Of a DNA stretch of 14,795 nucleotides, positions 1-7,801 are shown one piece after another. Position 1 is the stretch's first letter, and every line of letters begins with the position of its first letter. Location: the NCBI GenBank assembly GCA_050049355.1, contig JASFWK010000045.1:1-14795 (forward strand), in the 5' to 3' direction. A program made the position numbers and the translations under genes. This DNA is from JASFWK01 sp050049355. GTDB lineage: Bacteria > Chloroflexota > Anaerolineae > B4-G1 > DUEL01. Under the pieces are notes generated by a model. That model had not been told where the DNA came from, did not search any database, and saw only the letters and a program-made list of their open reading frames with translations.

Positions 1-1026
1 TTCTTGTTCGGCGTCCTCGTTTGACGATGGTTCCGGCGCTTCGAAGGCCATCTCGCGTATGGCGGTCTCGATGGCGGAGGTGATCTCAGGGTTCTGCTGC
101 AGGAACTGCTTGGTGTTCTCACGCCCCTGAGCCATCATATCCTCTTGGTAGTAGTAGTAGGATCCGCGCTTCTCCACCGCGTCGTAGTCGACGCCCAGGT
201 CGAGGACCTCGCCCTCGCGGCTGATGCCCTTGCCGTAGACGATGTCGAACTCAGCCACGCGGAAGGGAGGGGCGACCTTGTTCTTCTTGACGCGGACGCG
301 GGTGTGACAGCCGATGACCTCGCCTTTGTCCTTGATGCCGCGCACGCGGCGGACGTCGAGGCGGACGGAGGCATAGAACTTGAGGGCGCGTCCGCCGGAG
401 GTGGTCTCGGGGTTGCCGAACATGACGCCGATCTTCATCCGGAGCTGGTTGGTGAAGACCATGGCGGTGTTGGACTGTTTGATAGCGCCGGAGAGCTTGC
501 GCAGGGCCTGGCTCATGAGGCGGGCCTGGAGGCCGGGGTGGGAATCGCCCATCTCGCCCTCGATCTCGGCGCGAGGGACGAGAGCAGCGACGGAATCGAT
601 GACGACGATGTCGACGGCGCCGCTGCGGACGAGGGCCTCAGCGATCTCGAGGGCCTGCTCGCCGGTATCGGGCTGGGCGATGTAGAGGTTTTCGATGTCG
701 ACGCCGCAGGCGGCAGCGTAGGTGGGGTCGAGGGCGTGCTCCATATCGATGTAGGCGGCGATGCCGCCAGCCTTCTGGGCCTCAGCGACGATGTGCTGGG
801 CGAGGGTGGTCTTGCCAGAGCCATCGGGGCCGAAGATCTCGGTGACGCGACCGCGAGGGATGCCGCCGACGCCAAGGGCGATGTCGAGCCCGAGGGAACC
901 GGTGGGGATGACGTCGACCTCCAGGTGGGAGGCCTCACCTAACCGCATTATCGCTCCTTCACCAAACCGCTTGGCCAATGTGGATAGAGTTGCTTCAAGT
1001 GCTTTCTTGCGCCCTTCGTCTACCAT
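1..1026 (-). CDS. recA: Recombinase RecA, C-terminus cut by window edge
   Basis: RecA is the DNA-dependent ATPase that forms filaments on single-stranded DNA, catalyses strand exchange and triggers the SOS response. The reverse strand is open for exactly 342 codons from an ATG at 1026 to the window edge; usual length is about 340-390, so only the acidic tail is missing. Visible motifs: Walker A GPDGSGKTT at residues 66-74, the catalytic Glu at residue 96 in IDMEHALDP, the QPDTGEQALEI stretch (118-128), Walker B VVIDSVAALVP (141-151), and the DNA-binding L1/L2 region with MGDSHPGLQARLMSQALRKL and FGNPETTSGGRALKFYASVR. A GGAGGG lies about 12 nt before the ATG. Codons end overwhelmingly in C, more than in the neighbours, as expected for a highly expressed gene; this leaves long antisense frames open. 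Odd points: Walker A has Asp-Gly where most RecA have Glu-Ser/Ala, and there is a YYYY run at 290-293. Identity is certain. Confidence 0.98.
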   Translation of the reverse strand, partial: MVDEGRKKALEATLSTLAKRFGEGAIMRLGEASHLEVDVIPTGSLGLDIALGVGGIPRGRVTEIFGPDGSGKTTLAQHIVAEAQKAGGIAAYIDMEHALDPTYAAACGVDIENLYIAQPDTGEQALEIAEALVRSGAVDIVVIDSVAALVPRAEIEGEMGDSHPGLQARLMSQALRKLSGAIKQSNTAMVFTNQLRMKIGVMFGNPETTSGGRALKFYASVRLDVRRVRGIKDKGEVIGCHTRVRVKKNKVAPPFRVAEFDIVYGKGISREGEVLDLGVDYDAVEKRGSYYYYQEDMMAQGRENTKQFLQQNPEITSAIETAIREMAFEAPEPSSNEDAEQE

Positions 1027-1064
1027 GTAGGTCTTTCACCCTCCCTCAAGTTAAGCCAAAGTCA

Positions 1065-1093
1065 AGTGTACAATAAAAGGAGTGAAAACGCAA
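1065..1093 (-). promoter_or_regulatory. Candidate sigma-70-type promoter for recA
   Basis: On the reverse strand, TTGCGT (1093-1088) is followed after 17 nt by TACACT (1070-1065), about 40 nt before the recA ATG. The spacing is ideal; the boxes match consensus at 4 of 6 positions each. No LexA site of the GAAC-N4-GTTC or CTG-N10-CAG type is seen. The -10 overlaps GTCAAGTG (1061-1068), also found in the palindrome upstream of the divergent kinase gene. Confidence 0.4.
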
Positions 1094-1319
1094 GTATCAG
1101 CCGGCTGGAGCGTGTGTTTTGGCCCTGGAGAGGTCGCGGTCTCACACCTCTTCCTCTTCTTCCATCCGGACGGTGGTGACCATCGCCGCTCATATGGTGG
1201 CTCTCGGACAGCTCACATTCAAGCTTGCCCTAGCATCTGAACAGTCGCTCTCGCGTCACGAAGGCGGACAGGAGCAGGGCCTGAGGGTCGGAATCGCTGT
1301 GCACCCGATTGGTCGACAA

Positions 1320-1343
1320 CGTCAAGTGCTTGCGCTCTTGACG
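1320..1343. promoter_or_regulatory. 24-bp imperfect palindrome, candidate operator
   Basis: The arms CGTCAAG (1320-1326) and CTTGACG (1337-1343) are perfect inverted copies, with an inner GC/GC pair, so 18 of 24 positions fit two-fold symmetry. The right arm contains the -35 hexamer of the kinase promoter, a typical place for a repressor to bind. The first eight bases from 1321, GTCAAGTG, recur at 1061-1068 in the recA promoter. No regulator gene is nearby and the site matches no regulator motif I recognise. Confidence 0.35.
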
Positions 1344-1365
1344 CTTTTCTCCACTGTGATAGAAT
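1338..1365 (+). promoter_or_regulatory. Strong sigma-70-type promoter for the nucleoside kinase gene
   Basis: TTGACG (1338-1343) is separated by 16 nt from TAGAAT (1360-1365). The -10 is preceded by TGA, giving an extended -10 (TGATAGAAT). Transcription would start near 1372, leaving a leader of about 48 nt before the ATG at 1420. This supports the ATG at 1420 over the in-frame GTG at 1384. Confidence 0.6.
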
Positions 1366-1419
1366 GAAGCCGCAGTTGAGGGTGTGAGGCTACCACGCAA
1401 TCGTAGGGAGAGGAGCAAG

Positions 1420-2760
1420 ATGGCCAAAATCACACATGTGGTCAAGCGCACCGGCGCAGTAGTTCCCTTCAAGAAAGAGCGTATCACCAACGCTATCTAC
1501 AGCGCGGCGGTGGCTGTGGGCGGACGGGATCGATCCACGGCCGAGCAACTGGCCGACGAAGTTGTAGCTGCGCTTGAAGAAAAGACGCCGCGCAACCACA
1601 CTCCCACCGTTGAGGAGATACAGGACGTCGTTGAGAAGGTGTTGATTGAGAAGGGCCACGCCAGGACGGCGAAGGCCTACATCCTCTACCGCGAAGAACG
1701 AGCTCGTAGTCGGAAGGAGCGAGCTCGACGCTCGGCCCAGCCCTCGCAGAACATCCCCTGGCAGAAGATCTGGGAGGTTCTCAACTGGGCTGTGGAGCAT
1801 GACCTTCATACTGTTGAGCAACTGAACGCGCGCATCTCCCGGGGCGAATTCCCCCAGATAGTGCATGAAACTGATCGAGCCTATAACGAGGATGTCACCA
1901 CCGCAGCGGAACTGGTCAGGAGGCGACGAGACGAGCTGAGGCTCGTGGTCATCGCTGGTCCCTCATCCTCCGGCAAGACGACCACGACCATTAAACTTAG
2001 CCATCTCCTGACCAAGATGGGCATCAGTCTGGTACCGCTCGCTGTAGACAACTACTTCTTCGATCTGGAAGCACATCCCAAGGATGAGTTCGGTGACTAC
2101 GACTTTGAGACGCCTCAAGCACTCGATCTCGAACTCATAAACGAGCACCTGGTGCGCCTGCTCGATGGCGAGGAGGTCCTCATTCCCTTCTACGAGTTCA
2201 AGACCGGTATCCGCCATGACGACCAGACTCCGATGCAGGTGCAGGCGGATCAGCTCATTCTCATCGACAGCTTGCACGGGCTCTACCCCGACATGACGCG
2301 CGGCGTTGACGACGCTGTGAAGTTCAAGCTGTATATCGAGCCGCTGCTCCAGATGAAAGGCCCTGATGGAAGATACGTTCGCTGGACGGATCTGCGCTTG
2401 ATGCGTCGCATGGTTCGCGATGCCGCTCACCGCGCCTATGACCCTCAGCGGACGCTGGAACACTGGCACTATGTTCGCAAGAGCGAGATGCGCAACATCA
2501 TCCCCTACGTAAACAGGACCGACTACATCGTCAACAGTGGCCTGCCGTATGAGCTTCCCGTTATGCACGTCAGGCTGTTCGAGCACTTCGAAGAGTGGGT
2601 GGAATCTTACAAGGACGATCCGCTCCGTGTGGATGCCTTCACTCGCGCTGAGCGAGTTTGCGATCTGTTGGAGTCCGTCACGCCGGTCGAGGACGATTCA
2701 ACGATACCGCCTGATTCGCTCCTGCGGGAGTTCATTGGCGGCAGCTGCTACGAGTATTGA
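1420..2760 (+). CDS. ATP-cone / uridine kinase-like P-loop nucleoside kinase
   Basis: The 446-aa protein joins an N-terminal ATP-cone (residues about 3-95, starting ITHVVKRTGAVVPF), the regulatory nucleotide-sensing domain known from class I and III ribonucleotide reductases and NrdR, to a uridine kinase/phosphoribulokinase-type P-loop domain. Visible kinase motifs are Walker A GPSSSGKTT (180-188), the DNYFFD substrate-side motif, and the strand LILIDSLHGLYPDM where uridine kinases have an Ile-Glu-Gly-Ile-His pattern. The C-terminus FIGGSCYEY resembles that of this kinase subfamily as I recall it. Uridine kinases phosphorylate uridine/cytidine to the monophosphate; the true substrate here is inferred only. 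The ATG at 1420 is chosen because GGGAGAGGAG directly precedes it and the promoter sits upstream; an in-frame GTG at 1384 would add 12 unrelated residues. It leads the rightward gene run, 97 bp ahead of the mannosidase gene, and may be transcribed with it. Confidence 0.85.
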   Translation: MAKITHVVKRTGAVVPFKKERITNAIYSAAVAVGGRDRSTAEQLADEVVAALEEKTPRNHTPTVEEIQDVVEKVLIEKGHARTAKAYILYREERARSRKERARRSAQPSQNIPWQKIWEVLNWAVEHDLHTVEQLNARISRGEFPQIVHETDRAYNEDVTTAAELVRRRRDELRLVVIAGPSSSGKTTTTIKLSHLLTKMGISLVPLAVDNYFFDLEAHPKDEFGDYDFETPQALDLELINEHLVRLLDGEEVLIPFYEFKTGIRHDDQTPMQVQADQLILIDSLHGLYPDMTRGVDDAVKFKLYIEPLLQMKGPDGRYVRWTDLRLMRRMVRDAAHRAYDPQRTLEHWHYVRKSEMRNIIPYVNRTDYIVNSGLPYELPVMHVRLFEHFEEWVESYKDDPLRVDAFTRAERVCDLLESVTPVEDDSTIPPDSLLREFIGGSCYEY

Positions 2761-2857
2761 CAGATCTGGCGGCCGAGGCGTAGCGCACACCCATCCGACC
2801 TTCGCTTCTCACGTCTCCGCATATGCTTCCCCGGCTACCCTCCCTTGAGGAGCTGCT

Positions 2858-5740
2858 ATGTATACCTTGCATGTCGTCTCCCATACCCACTGGGACCGAG
2901 AGTGGTACCGCACCTTCCAACAGTTCCGCTTCCGACTGATACAGCTGGTGGAGGCACTGCTCGACATCCTGGAAAGCGATCCCAGTTACCGTTACTTCAT
3001 GCTGGATGGGCAGGCGGTGATCCTTGAGGATGTCCTGGACGTGCGCCCTGATCTCGAAAAGGCGCTGTGCCGGCAAATCCGCGAGGGACGCCTCCTGATC
3101 GGCCCCTGGTTTGTCCTTCCCGATGAGTTCCTCGTCAGTCCCGAGGCGCTGGTCCGCAATCTCCTCTTGGGTGACCGAATCTGTCGGGCCTGGGGAGCAA
3201 AGATGGATGTCGGTTACATTCCCGATCCCTTTGGCCACATTAGCCAGCTGCCTCAACTCTTGACAGGTTTCGGCATCGAAACGGCAATCTTCGCCCGTGG
3301 GGCGGGCGAAGCGCCCGTCGAGTTCCGGTGGGCTGCACCAGATGGGACCGAAGTCCTTGTCTGCTACCTGCGAGATCACTACGATAACGCTGCCCACCTG
3401 CCGGCGGATGAAGATGGCTTCGTTCAGGCGGTGGCGGAGGCGCGGGACAGCCTCGCGCCCCACAACGCCACCTGCCATCTGCTCCTGATGCAGGGGACCG
3501 ACCACCTGGGTCCGCGCGCGGACCTTCCACAGCTCATCGCCGCTGCCGACGCGAAGCTACCCGACCGAGTGATCCACTCTAGCCTGCCCGCCTACGTTGC
3601 CGCGGTGCGGGCCGAACTCGGAGATGATGGGCTTGCCCACCTGCCTCTGCACAGCGGCGAGATGCGTGATCCCAGGCGTGCTCATCTCCTCCCCGGCGTT
3701 CTCTCTACACGGATATCGATCAAACAGCGTAACCATACTTGCCAGATGCTCTTGGAGCGTTGGGCGGAGCCCTTCTCCGCTCTCGCTTCTCACTCCCCCG
3801 ATAGGCAACCTGAAGGTCGCAAGCTGAAACCCTTTGTTGACCGAGCCTGGCAGTACCTCTTGGGGAACCATCCCCACGATTCCATCTGTGGGTGCTCGGT
3901 GGATCAGGTGCATCGAGAGATGGAGACCCGCTTCGACTGGTGCCAGCAATTGGCAGAGGAGGTCACTCACACGGCACTGGAGGTTCTGGCCGCAGAGGTG
4001 GAAACAGGCGCGGATGGCCTTCCCGCATTGGTGGTCTTCAACCCTTCTTCCGTCGCTCGCACCGATCGTATCCTGGCCCGCGTGACGCCGCCGGTGGACC
4101 CGAAGGGGGTGGTGCTGGTGGGACCCGACAACAAGCCGATCCCCTTCCGCATTGTGCGCCACCGCTTTGGCTCGGAGATGGAGATGGCCTTCGACCGGCG
4201 CACGATGAGGCTTATGCTGGCCGAAGCTGAGGCAAGCGGGGGTGTGATCTGGGGGGAGTGGACGGTGAGGGGGCTCCAGGTCTGGGCCGATGGCGAGGTG
4301 GTTCGCGTGGCGGTCACCGTCACCCGGGGTGGCGTGTCCTTCGGCACCATCCTCCCAGGGGAGTCGGTCGCTCGGCTCCAGGCTCTGCTGGAAGACGAGG
4401 CCGTCAACGAGTACCGTGTTCGCATCCGCGAGGACGAGGCACTGGAGATTGCCTTCGTCGGTCGCGACATCCCTCCGCTGGGCTACGCGACGTACCGATT
4501 CCTGCCTTCTGAGATGAGAGGGTCCCAGCCCCCAAGCGGCAATCCCGCAACGTCCAATCCGCGCCCGGAGACCGATCGGACGGGGCCGGCTATTGAGAAC
4601 GAGTTCATTCGCGTTGAGGTAGATCCATCCACAGGCCTACTCACCATCCTGGACAAAGAGACGGACCTGACGCTGAAAGGGTGTCATCGCTTTGTGGACG
4701 GGGGAGACCGGGGGGATGAGTACAATTACTGCTGCCCGGAGAAGGACAAGTTGATCAAGGCTCCCGCTGAGCCCCCCGTCGTTCGGTCCGAGGCCTATGA
4801 AACGGGGCAGAGTATGCTTATCCACATGGTCTATCGGCTGCCGGAGGGCTTGACCGCGGATGATCGCTCCACTCGGAGCCGGAAGACGGTTGATTTGCCC
4901 ATTGCGGTCCGTGTCACTCTCACATCGGGGGTGCGCCGGGTGGACTTCGAGACGGTCGTGGAGAACCACGCTCGCGATCATCGGCTTCGAGTCCATTTCC
5001 CGCTTCCACTCGCCGTGGAAACTGCCTCTGTGGAAGATCACTGGAACGTGGTGGTATGGCCGTTGGAGGTGCCCACAGAGACGGAGGGCTGGATCGAGCA
5101 GCCGGTGCCTACCCGCCCGCAGCGAGGTTGGGTCAGCGTCTCGAACGGTGAAGTGGGGGTGACGCTTGCCAACCGAGGCCTGCCGGAGGTGGAGGTCCTG
5201 CGCGCGGAGGAAGGAACGGAGATTGCGCTGACGCTTCTGCGCTGCGTTGGGTGGCTCTCGCGCGACGACTTTGCGTGCCGTGAGGGTCACGCTGGACCTC
5301 AGGTTGAGGTGCCGGAGGCCCAGTGCCCCGGCCGGCACACGTTTCGCTATGCCCTCGTCCCCCACGTGGGGGACTGGCGGACGGCTCTCGCGTGGGCTGA
5401 ATCCTTCCAGACTGACCTGCGGGCGGTCTCCACCGGTCCCCACCTCGGGCGGCTCCCCACCCGCTTATCCTTTGTGCGAGTTGAGCCCTCATCTCTCCAG
5501 GTCAGCGCGGTCAAGCTCCCAGAAAGGGGGAAGGGGCTGGTCTTGAGACTGTGGAACGCCGAGGATCGGTCCGTGGAGGGGACTGTGCATCTCTGGCGAC
5601 CGTTCGCCCGCGCCGTGCGGCTGGATCTGTCAGAGCGGGAGATGGAGGAATTGGGCCGCGACGCTGATGCGGTGATGTTGCGCCTGCGCGGGCGAGAGGT
5701 GGCTACCCTTGGCTTCACCTTCTCGAATCCGCGGTCCTGA
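2858..5740 (+). CDS. GH38 family alpha-mannosidase (MngB-like)
   Basis: This 960-aa protein is a glycoside hydrolase family 38 retaining, metal-dependent alpha-mannosidase of full length. The zinc site is visible: SHTHWDREW near the N-terminus (His11 and Asp13 as ligands), the nucleophile Asp123 in GYIPDPFGHISQLPQ, and the fourth ligand His340 in NHPHDSICGCSVDQVH. Domains in order: catalytic barrel (about 2-270), three-helix middle domain (about 290-380), and the C-terminal beta-sandwich region to the end. A proline-rich linker at about residues 553-574 breaks the C-terminal half. No signal peptide is seen, so it is cytoplasmic, as is E. coli MngB, which removes mannose from mannosylglycerate-type substrates. 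The substrate here could be mannosylglycerate, mannosylated glycans or mannosides taken up from outside; sequence alone does not decide. GAGGAG lies 6 nt before the ATG. The alpha/beta hydrolase gene follows after 79 bp. Confidence 0.92.
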   Translation: MYTLHVVSHTHWDREWYRTFQQFRFRLIQLVEALLDILESDPSYRYFMLDGQAVILEDVLDVRPDLEKALCRQIREGRLLIGPWFVLPDEFLVSPEALVRNLLLGDRICRAWGAKMDVGYIPDPFGHISQLPQLLTGFGIETAIFARGAGEAPVEFRWAAPDGTEVLVCYLRDHYDNAAHLPADEDGFVQAVAEARDSLAPHNATCHLLLMQGTDHLGPRADLPQLIAAADAKLPDRVIHSSLPAYVAAVRAELGDDGLAHLPLHSGEMRDPRRAHLLPGVLSTRISIKQRNHTCQMLLERWAEPFSALASHSPDRQPEGRKLKPFVDRAWQYLLGNHPHDSICGCSVDQVHREMETRFDWCQQLAEEVTHTALEVLAAEVETGADGLPALVVFNPSSVARTDRILARVTPPVDPKGVVLVGPDNKPIPFRIVRHRFGSEMEMAFDRRTMRLMLAEAEASGGVIWGEWTVRGLQVWADGEVVRVAVTVTRGGVSFGTILPGESVARLQALLEDEAVNEYRVRIREDEALEIAFVGRDIPPLGYATYRFLPSEMRGSQPPSGNPATSNPRPETDRTGPAIENEFIRVEVDPSTGLLTILDKETDLTLKGCHRFVDGGDRGDEYNYCCPEKDKLIKAPAEPPVVRSEAYETGQSMLIHMVYRLPEGLTADDRSTRSRKTVDLPIAVRVTLTSGVRRVDFETVVENHARDHRLRVHFPLPLAVETASVEDHWNVVVWPLEVPTETEGWIEQPVPTRPQRGWVSVSNGEVGVTLANRGLPEVEVLRAEEGTEIALTLLRCVGWLSRDDFACREGHAGPQVEVPEAQCPGRHTFRYALVPHVGDWRTALAWAESFQTDLRAVSTGPHLGRLPTRLSFVRVEPSSLQVSAVKLPERGKGLVLRLWNAEDRSVEGTVHLWRPFARAVRLDLSEREMEELGRDADAVMLRLRGREVATLGFTFSNPRS

Positions 5741-5806
5741 ATCTGGAGCCTGCCTGAGTGCGCACACTGAGCGAAGAATCGCGTCTTGGCCAAGAAAACG
5801 CCCTTT

Positions 5807-5812
5807 GAGGAG
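5807..5812 (+). promoter_or_regulatory. Ribosome binding site fixing the alpha/beta hydrolase start
   Basis: GAGGAG sits 7 nt before the ATG at 5820. The frame is open further upstream to 5709, within the mannosidase gene, but no Shine-Dalgarno sequence precedes that earlier start, so this site decides the annotated start. Confidence 0.7.
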
Positions 5813-5819
5813 TACGTTT

Positions 5820-6680
5820 ATGACTGGCGATCTTGAATGGAAACACTTCATGGAGACGAAGGCTCAGGTGCGATTCATCCCTTTCGGCCAGCACCGTCTG
5901 CGACTCGTGGAGGTGGGCGCAGGTGAGCCGCTGCTGATGATCCACGGCTTCGCCGACTCCGCCTACACCTGGCACCGCAACCTGTGGGCGCTGGCCCAGG
6001 CTGGCTTTCGTGTCTTGGCGTACGATCATCCTGGCTGCGGTGAGTCCATCCTGCCGAGCGACTTCCGGTTCGGGGTGGAGAACATGGCCAGACTGGCCGT
6101 GAGGCTGCTGGATGAGCTGAACGTGGGAAAGGCACACCTGATCGGTTCTTCCATGGGGGGCGGGATCGGACTCTACCTGGCGGTTCATCACCCCGATCGC
6201 TTGCGCCGTGTCGTGCTGGTGGCGCCAACTTGCCATCATGCTCCGCTCCGACCCTTCATCAGCCTCTTCCGCTGCCCCCCATTTGCTGCGCTGGCTCGAC
6301 GCCTTTCGGGTCCGTGGCTGGCAAGGCCGATCCTGCGCTCCCAGTATGGCGACCCTGCCCTGCTCACTCCCCCCGTATTGGCCCAATACCGAATTGCCTT
6401 TGAGCGGCCTGAGTACCTCGTGGCCTGCGGGAGGATGCTACGCGATTACTGGAATCGCTCCTTCGCCGCCACTGCTCGCCGCTATCAGGAGATTCGACTC
6501 CCGCTTCAGCTGGTGTGGGGGGAGCGCGATATCTGGGTGCACCCGCGTCGCTACGCCCTGCGCCTGGCCGCCCAGACCGGGGCTGCGCTCACCGTCATCG
6601 CTGAGGCCGGTCACCTCGTCCACCAGGCCCGGCCCCAGATCTTCAACGAAACCGTGATTCACTTCCTGGCAGGTCGATGA
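5820..6680 (+). CDS. Alpha/beta-fold hydrolase
   Basis: The 286-aa protein has the length and motifs of single-domain alpha/beta hydrolases (Abhydrolase_1). An HGF oxyanion motif lies at 42-44, the nucleophile elbow GSSMGG gives Ser111, the acid is Asp237 in WGERDIWV, and the catalytic His is His265 in AGHLVHQARP. A variable cap lies between about residues 140 and 220, rich in arginine and proline. No signal peptide is visible, so it is likely cytoplasmic. Such enzymes cleave esters, lactones or C-C bonds; the substrate cannot be read from the sequence. Between a mannosidase and a glycosidase, removal of acyl groups from a glycoside is a reasonable guess but only inference. Its stop overlaps the start of the next gene in an ATGA, indicating translational coupling. 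Confidence 0.87.
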   Translation: MTGDLEWKHFMETKAQVRFIPFGQHRLRLVEVGAGEPLLMIHGFADSAYTWHRNLWALAQAGFRVLAYDHPGCGESILPSDFRFGVENMARLAVRLLDELNVGKAHLIGSSMGGGIGLYLAVHHPDRLRRVVLVAPTCHHAPLRPFISLFRCPPFAALARRLSGPWLARPILRSQYGDPALLTPPVLAQYRIAFERPEYLVACGRMLRDYWNRSFAATARRYQEIRLPLQLVWGERDIWVHPRRYALRLAAQTGAALTVIAEAGHLVHQARPQIFNETVIHFLAGR

Positions 6681-7801
6681 GAGCACGTGCCCTGCTGCAG
6701 GGCTCATGGCAGTGGCTCCCTCGCCTCGCCCTCGCTGCCGTTCTCCTCTGGTGCCTCCGCCCGCCTCCTGTCTTGGTCGTCGTGGGTCCTCCGCAGCGGG
6801 TCGTCACCAGCAATCCCTTGGTCGGCGTCCATACCCGACTCACCGACGAGGTGGAGGAGTGGAAGATCCAGCGCTCTCTACAGATGGTGCGGGAGATGGG
6901 CGCGCCGTGGATCGTGGAGTTCTTTCCCTGGGCCTACGTCGAGCGCAGCCCCGGACGGTTCGATTGGGCCCACACCGACATGGTCATCGAGCATGCCCGT
7001 GCTCAGGGACTGACCGTGATCGCTCGCGTGGGGTGGGTGCCGGCGTGGGCTCGCCCTGCTCCCGCTGACCAAGAAACCACCTCCACGTATCTCGACGCTG
7101 ACCACTACGATGACTTCGCGGCCTTCGTCGCCGCCTTTGCGGCTCGCTACCGGGGACAGGTGGATCACTTCATCGTCTGGAATGAGCCCAACTTGAGCTT
7201 CGAGTGGGGCTACCGGCCGGTCGATCCCTCTGCCTACGTCGACCTCCTGCGAGCGGTCTATCCGGCCGTCCATGACGCGAACCCAGACGCGGTGGTCTTG
7301 GCGGGAGCGTTGGCTCCTACCCTGGAACCTGCGGGCAGCCCGGTTGGCTTGAATGATCTGGATTACCTGGAGGGGATGTACGCAGCTGGAGCAGCCCCGT
7401 ACTTTGACGGTCTCGCGGTTCATGCCTACGGACTGAGTTTCCCTCCGGACGCCGGCCCCGCCTCAGACGTGGTCAACTTCCGGCGCACTGAACTTCTGCG
7501 ACAAGTCATGGTTGCCCGCGGCGACACCGAGAAGCCCGTCTATGTCACCGAGATGGGTTGGAACGATCATCCCCGCTGGGCTCGCGCGGTGCGCCCCGCT
7601 CAGCGCGTTGCGTACACCCTTGGCGCCTACGAGTGGGCGCGCCAGCACTGGCCCTGGTGCCGCTGTGTGGCGATGTGGGCGCTTCGTTTCCCGGCTCCTC
7701 TCCACAACTATCAGGACTACTACACCTTCGTCACGACGGACTTCCGCCCCCGGCCTGTCTACCTGGCGGTGCAGGACTACACGCAGAGGGATGACGAATG
7801 A
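6677..7801 (+). CDS. Membrane-anchored or secreted clan GH-A glycoside hydrolase
   Basis: The 374-aa protein starts with a basic N-terminus and a hydrophobic stretch (about residues 14-37), a signal anchor or signal peptide, so the enzyme acts outside the membrane. The rest is a (beta/alpha)8 glycosidase of clan GH-A. IVWNEPN gives the general acid/base Glu170, and VYVTEMGW gives the nucleophile Glu292, at the ends of strands 4 and 7. The FPWAYVERSPGRFDW segment near residues 83-97 and FDGLAVHAYG (243-252) are typical of GH39-like and 'cellulase-like' members. I cannot assign a family number or substrate; beta-xylosidase, beta-glucosidase or glycan-trimming activities are all possible. It overlaps both neighbours by ATGA (6677-6680 and 7798-7801), so it is coupled to the hydrolase and the binding protein. 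Confidence 0.82.
   Translation: MRARALLQGSWQWLPRLALAAVLLWCLRPPPVLVVVGPPQRVVTSNPLVGVHTRLTDEVEEWKIQRSLQMVREMGAPWIVEFFPWAYVERSPGRFDWAHTDMVIEHARAQGLTVIARVGWVPAWARPAPADQETTSTYLDADHYDDFAAFVAAFAARYRGQVDHFIVWNEPNLSFEWGYRPVDPSAYVDLLRAVYPAVHDANPDAVVLAGALAPTLEPAGSPVGLNDLDYLEGMYAAGAAPYFDGLAVHAYGLSFPPDAGPASDVVNFRRTELLRQVMVARGDTEKPVYVTEMGWNDHPRWARAVRPAQRVAYTLGAYEWARQHWPWCRCVAMWALRFPAPLHNYQDYYTFVTTDFRPRPVYLAVQDYTQRDDE

Larger units (their letters stand above)
1027..1419. other. Divergent intergenic region, recA / nucleoside kinase
   Basis: This 393-bp spacer has no convincing gene. Short open frames exist on both strands between 1119 and 1367, but none has a ribosome binding site or a recognisable product. 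It holds the candidate recA promoter at the left end, and the palindrome and promoter of the kinase gene at the right end. A short hairpin (GGAGAGGT at 1127-1134 with ACCTCTTC at 1146-1153, one G-T pair) has no T-run on either strand, so I do not call it a terminator. I assign nothing to the remainder (about 1154-1319). Confidence 0.6.

Noticed and set aside
145..942. 265-codon rightward open frame opposite recA
   Set aside because: It is antisense to a certain recA; its Val/Asp/Ala/Gly-rich product is what C-ending codons on the other strand give.
1027..1100. SOS box before recA
   Set aside because: No GAAC-N4-GTTC, CTG-N10-CAG or similar LexA site was found; lineages vary, so absence is not proof of no SOS control.
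1127..1153. Hairpin as a terminator or riboswitch
   Set aside because: The stem is only 8 bp and no T-run follows on either strand; no known riboswitch core is visible.
1119..1367. Possible 82-aa gene in the recA/kinase spacer
   Set aside because: No ribosome binding site, no recognisable product, and it overlaps the kinase promoter and palindrome.
5709..5819. Longer N-terminus for the alpha/beta hydrolase
   Set aside because: The extra 37 residues overlap the mannosidase end, look non-homologous and have no Shine-Dalgarno, whereas GAGGAG precedes the ATG at 5820.
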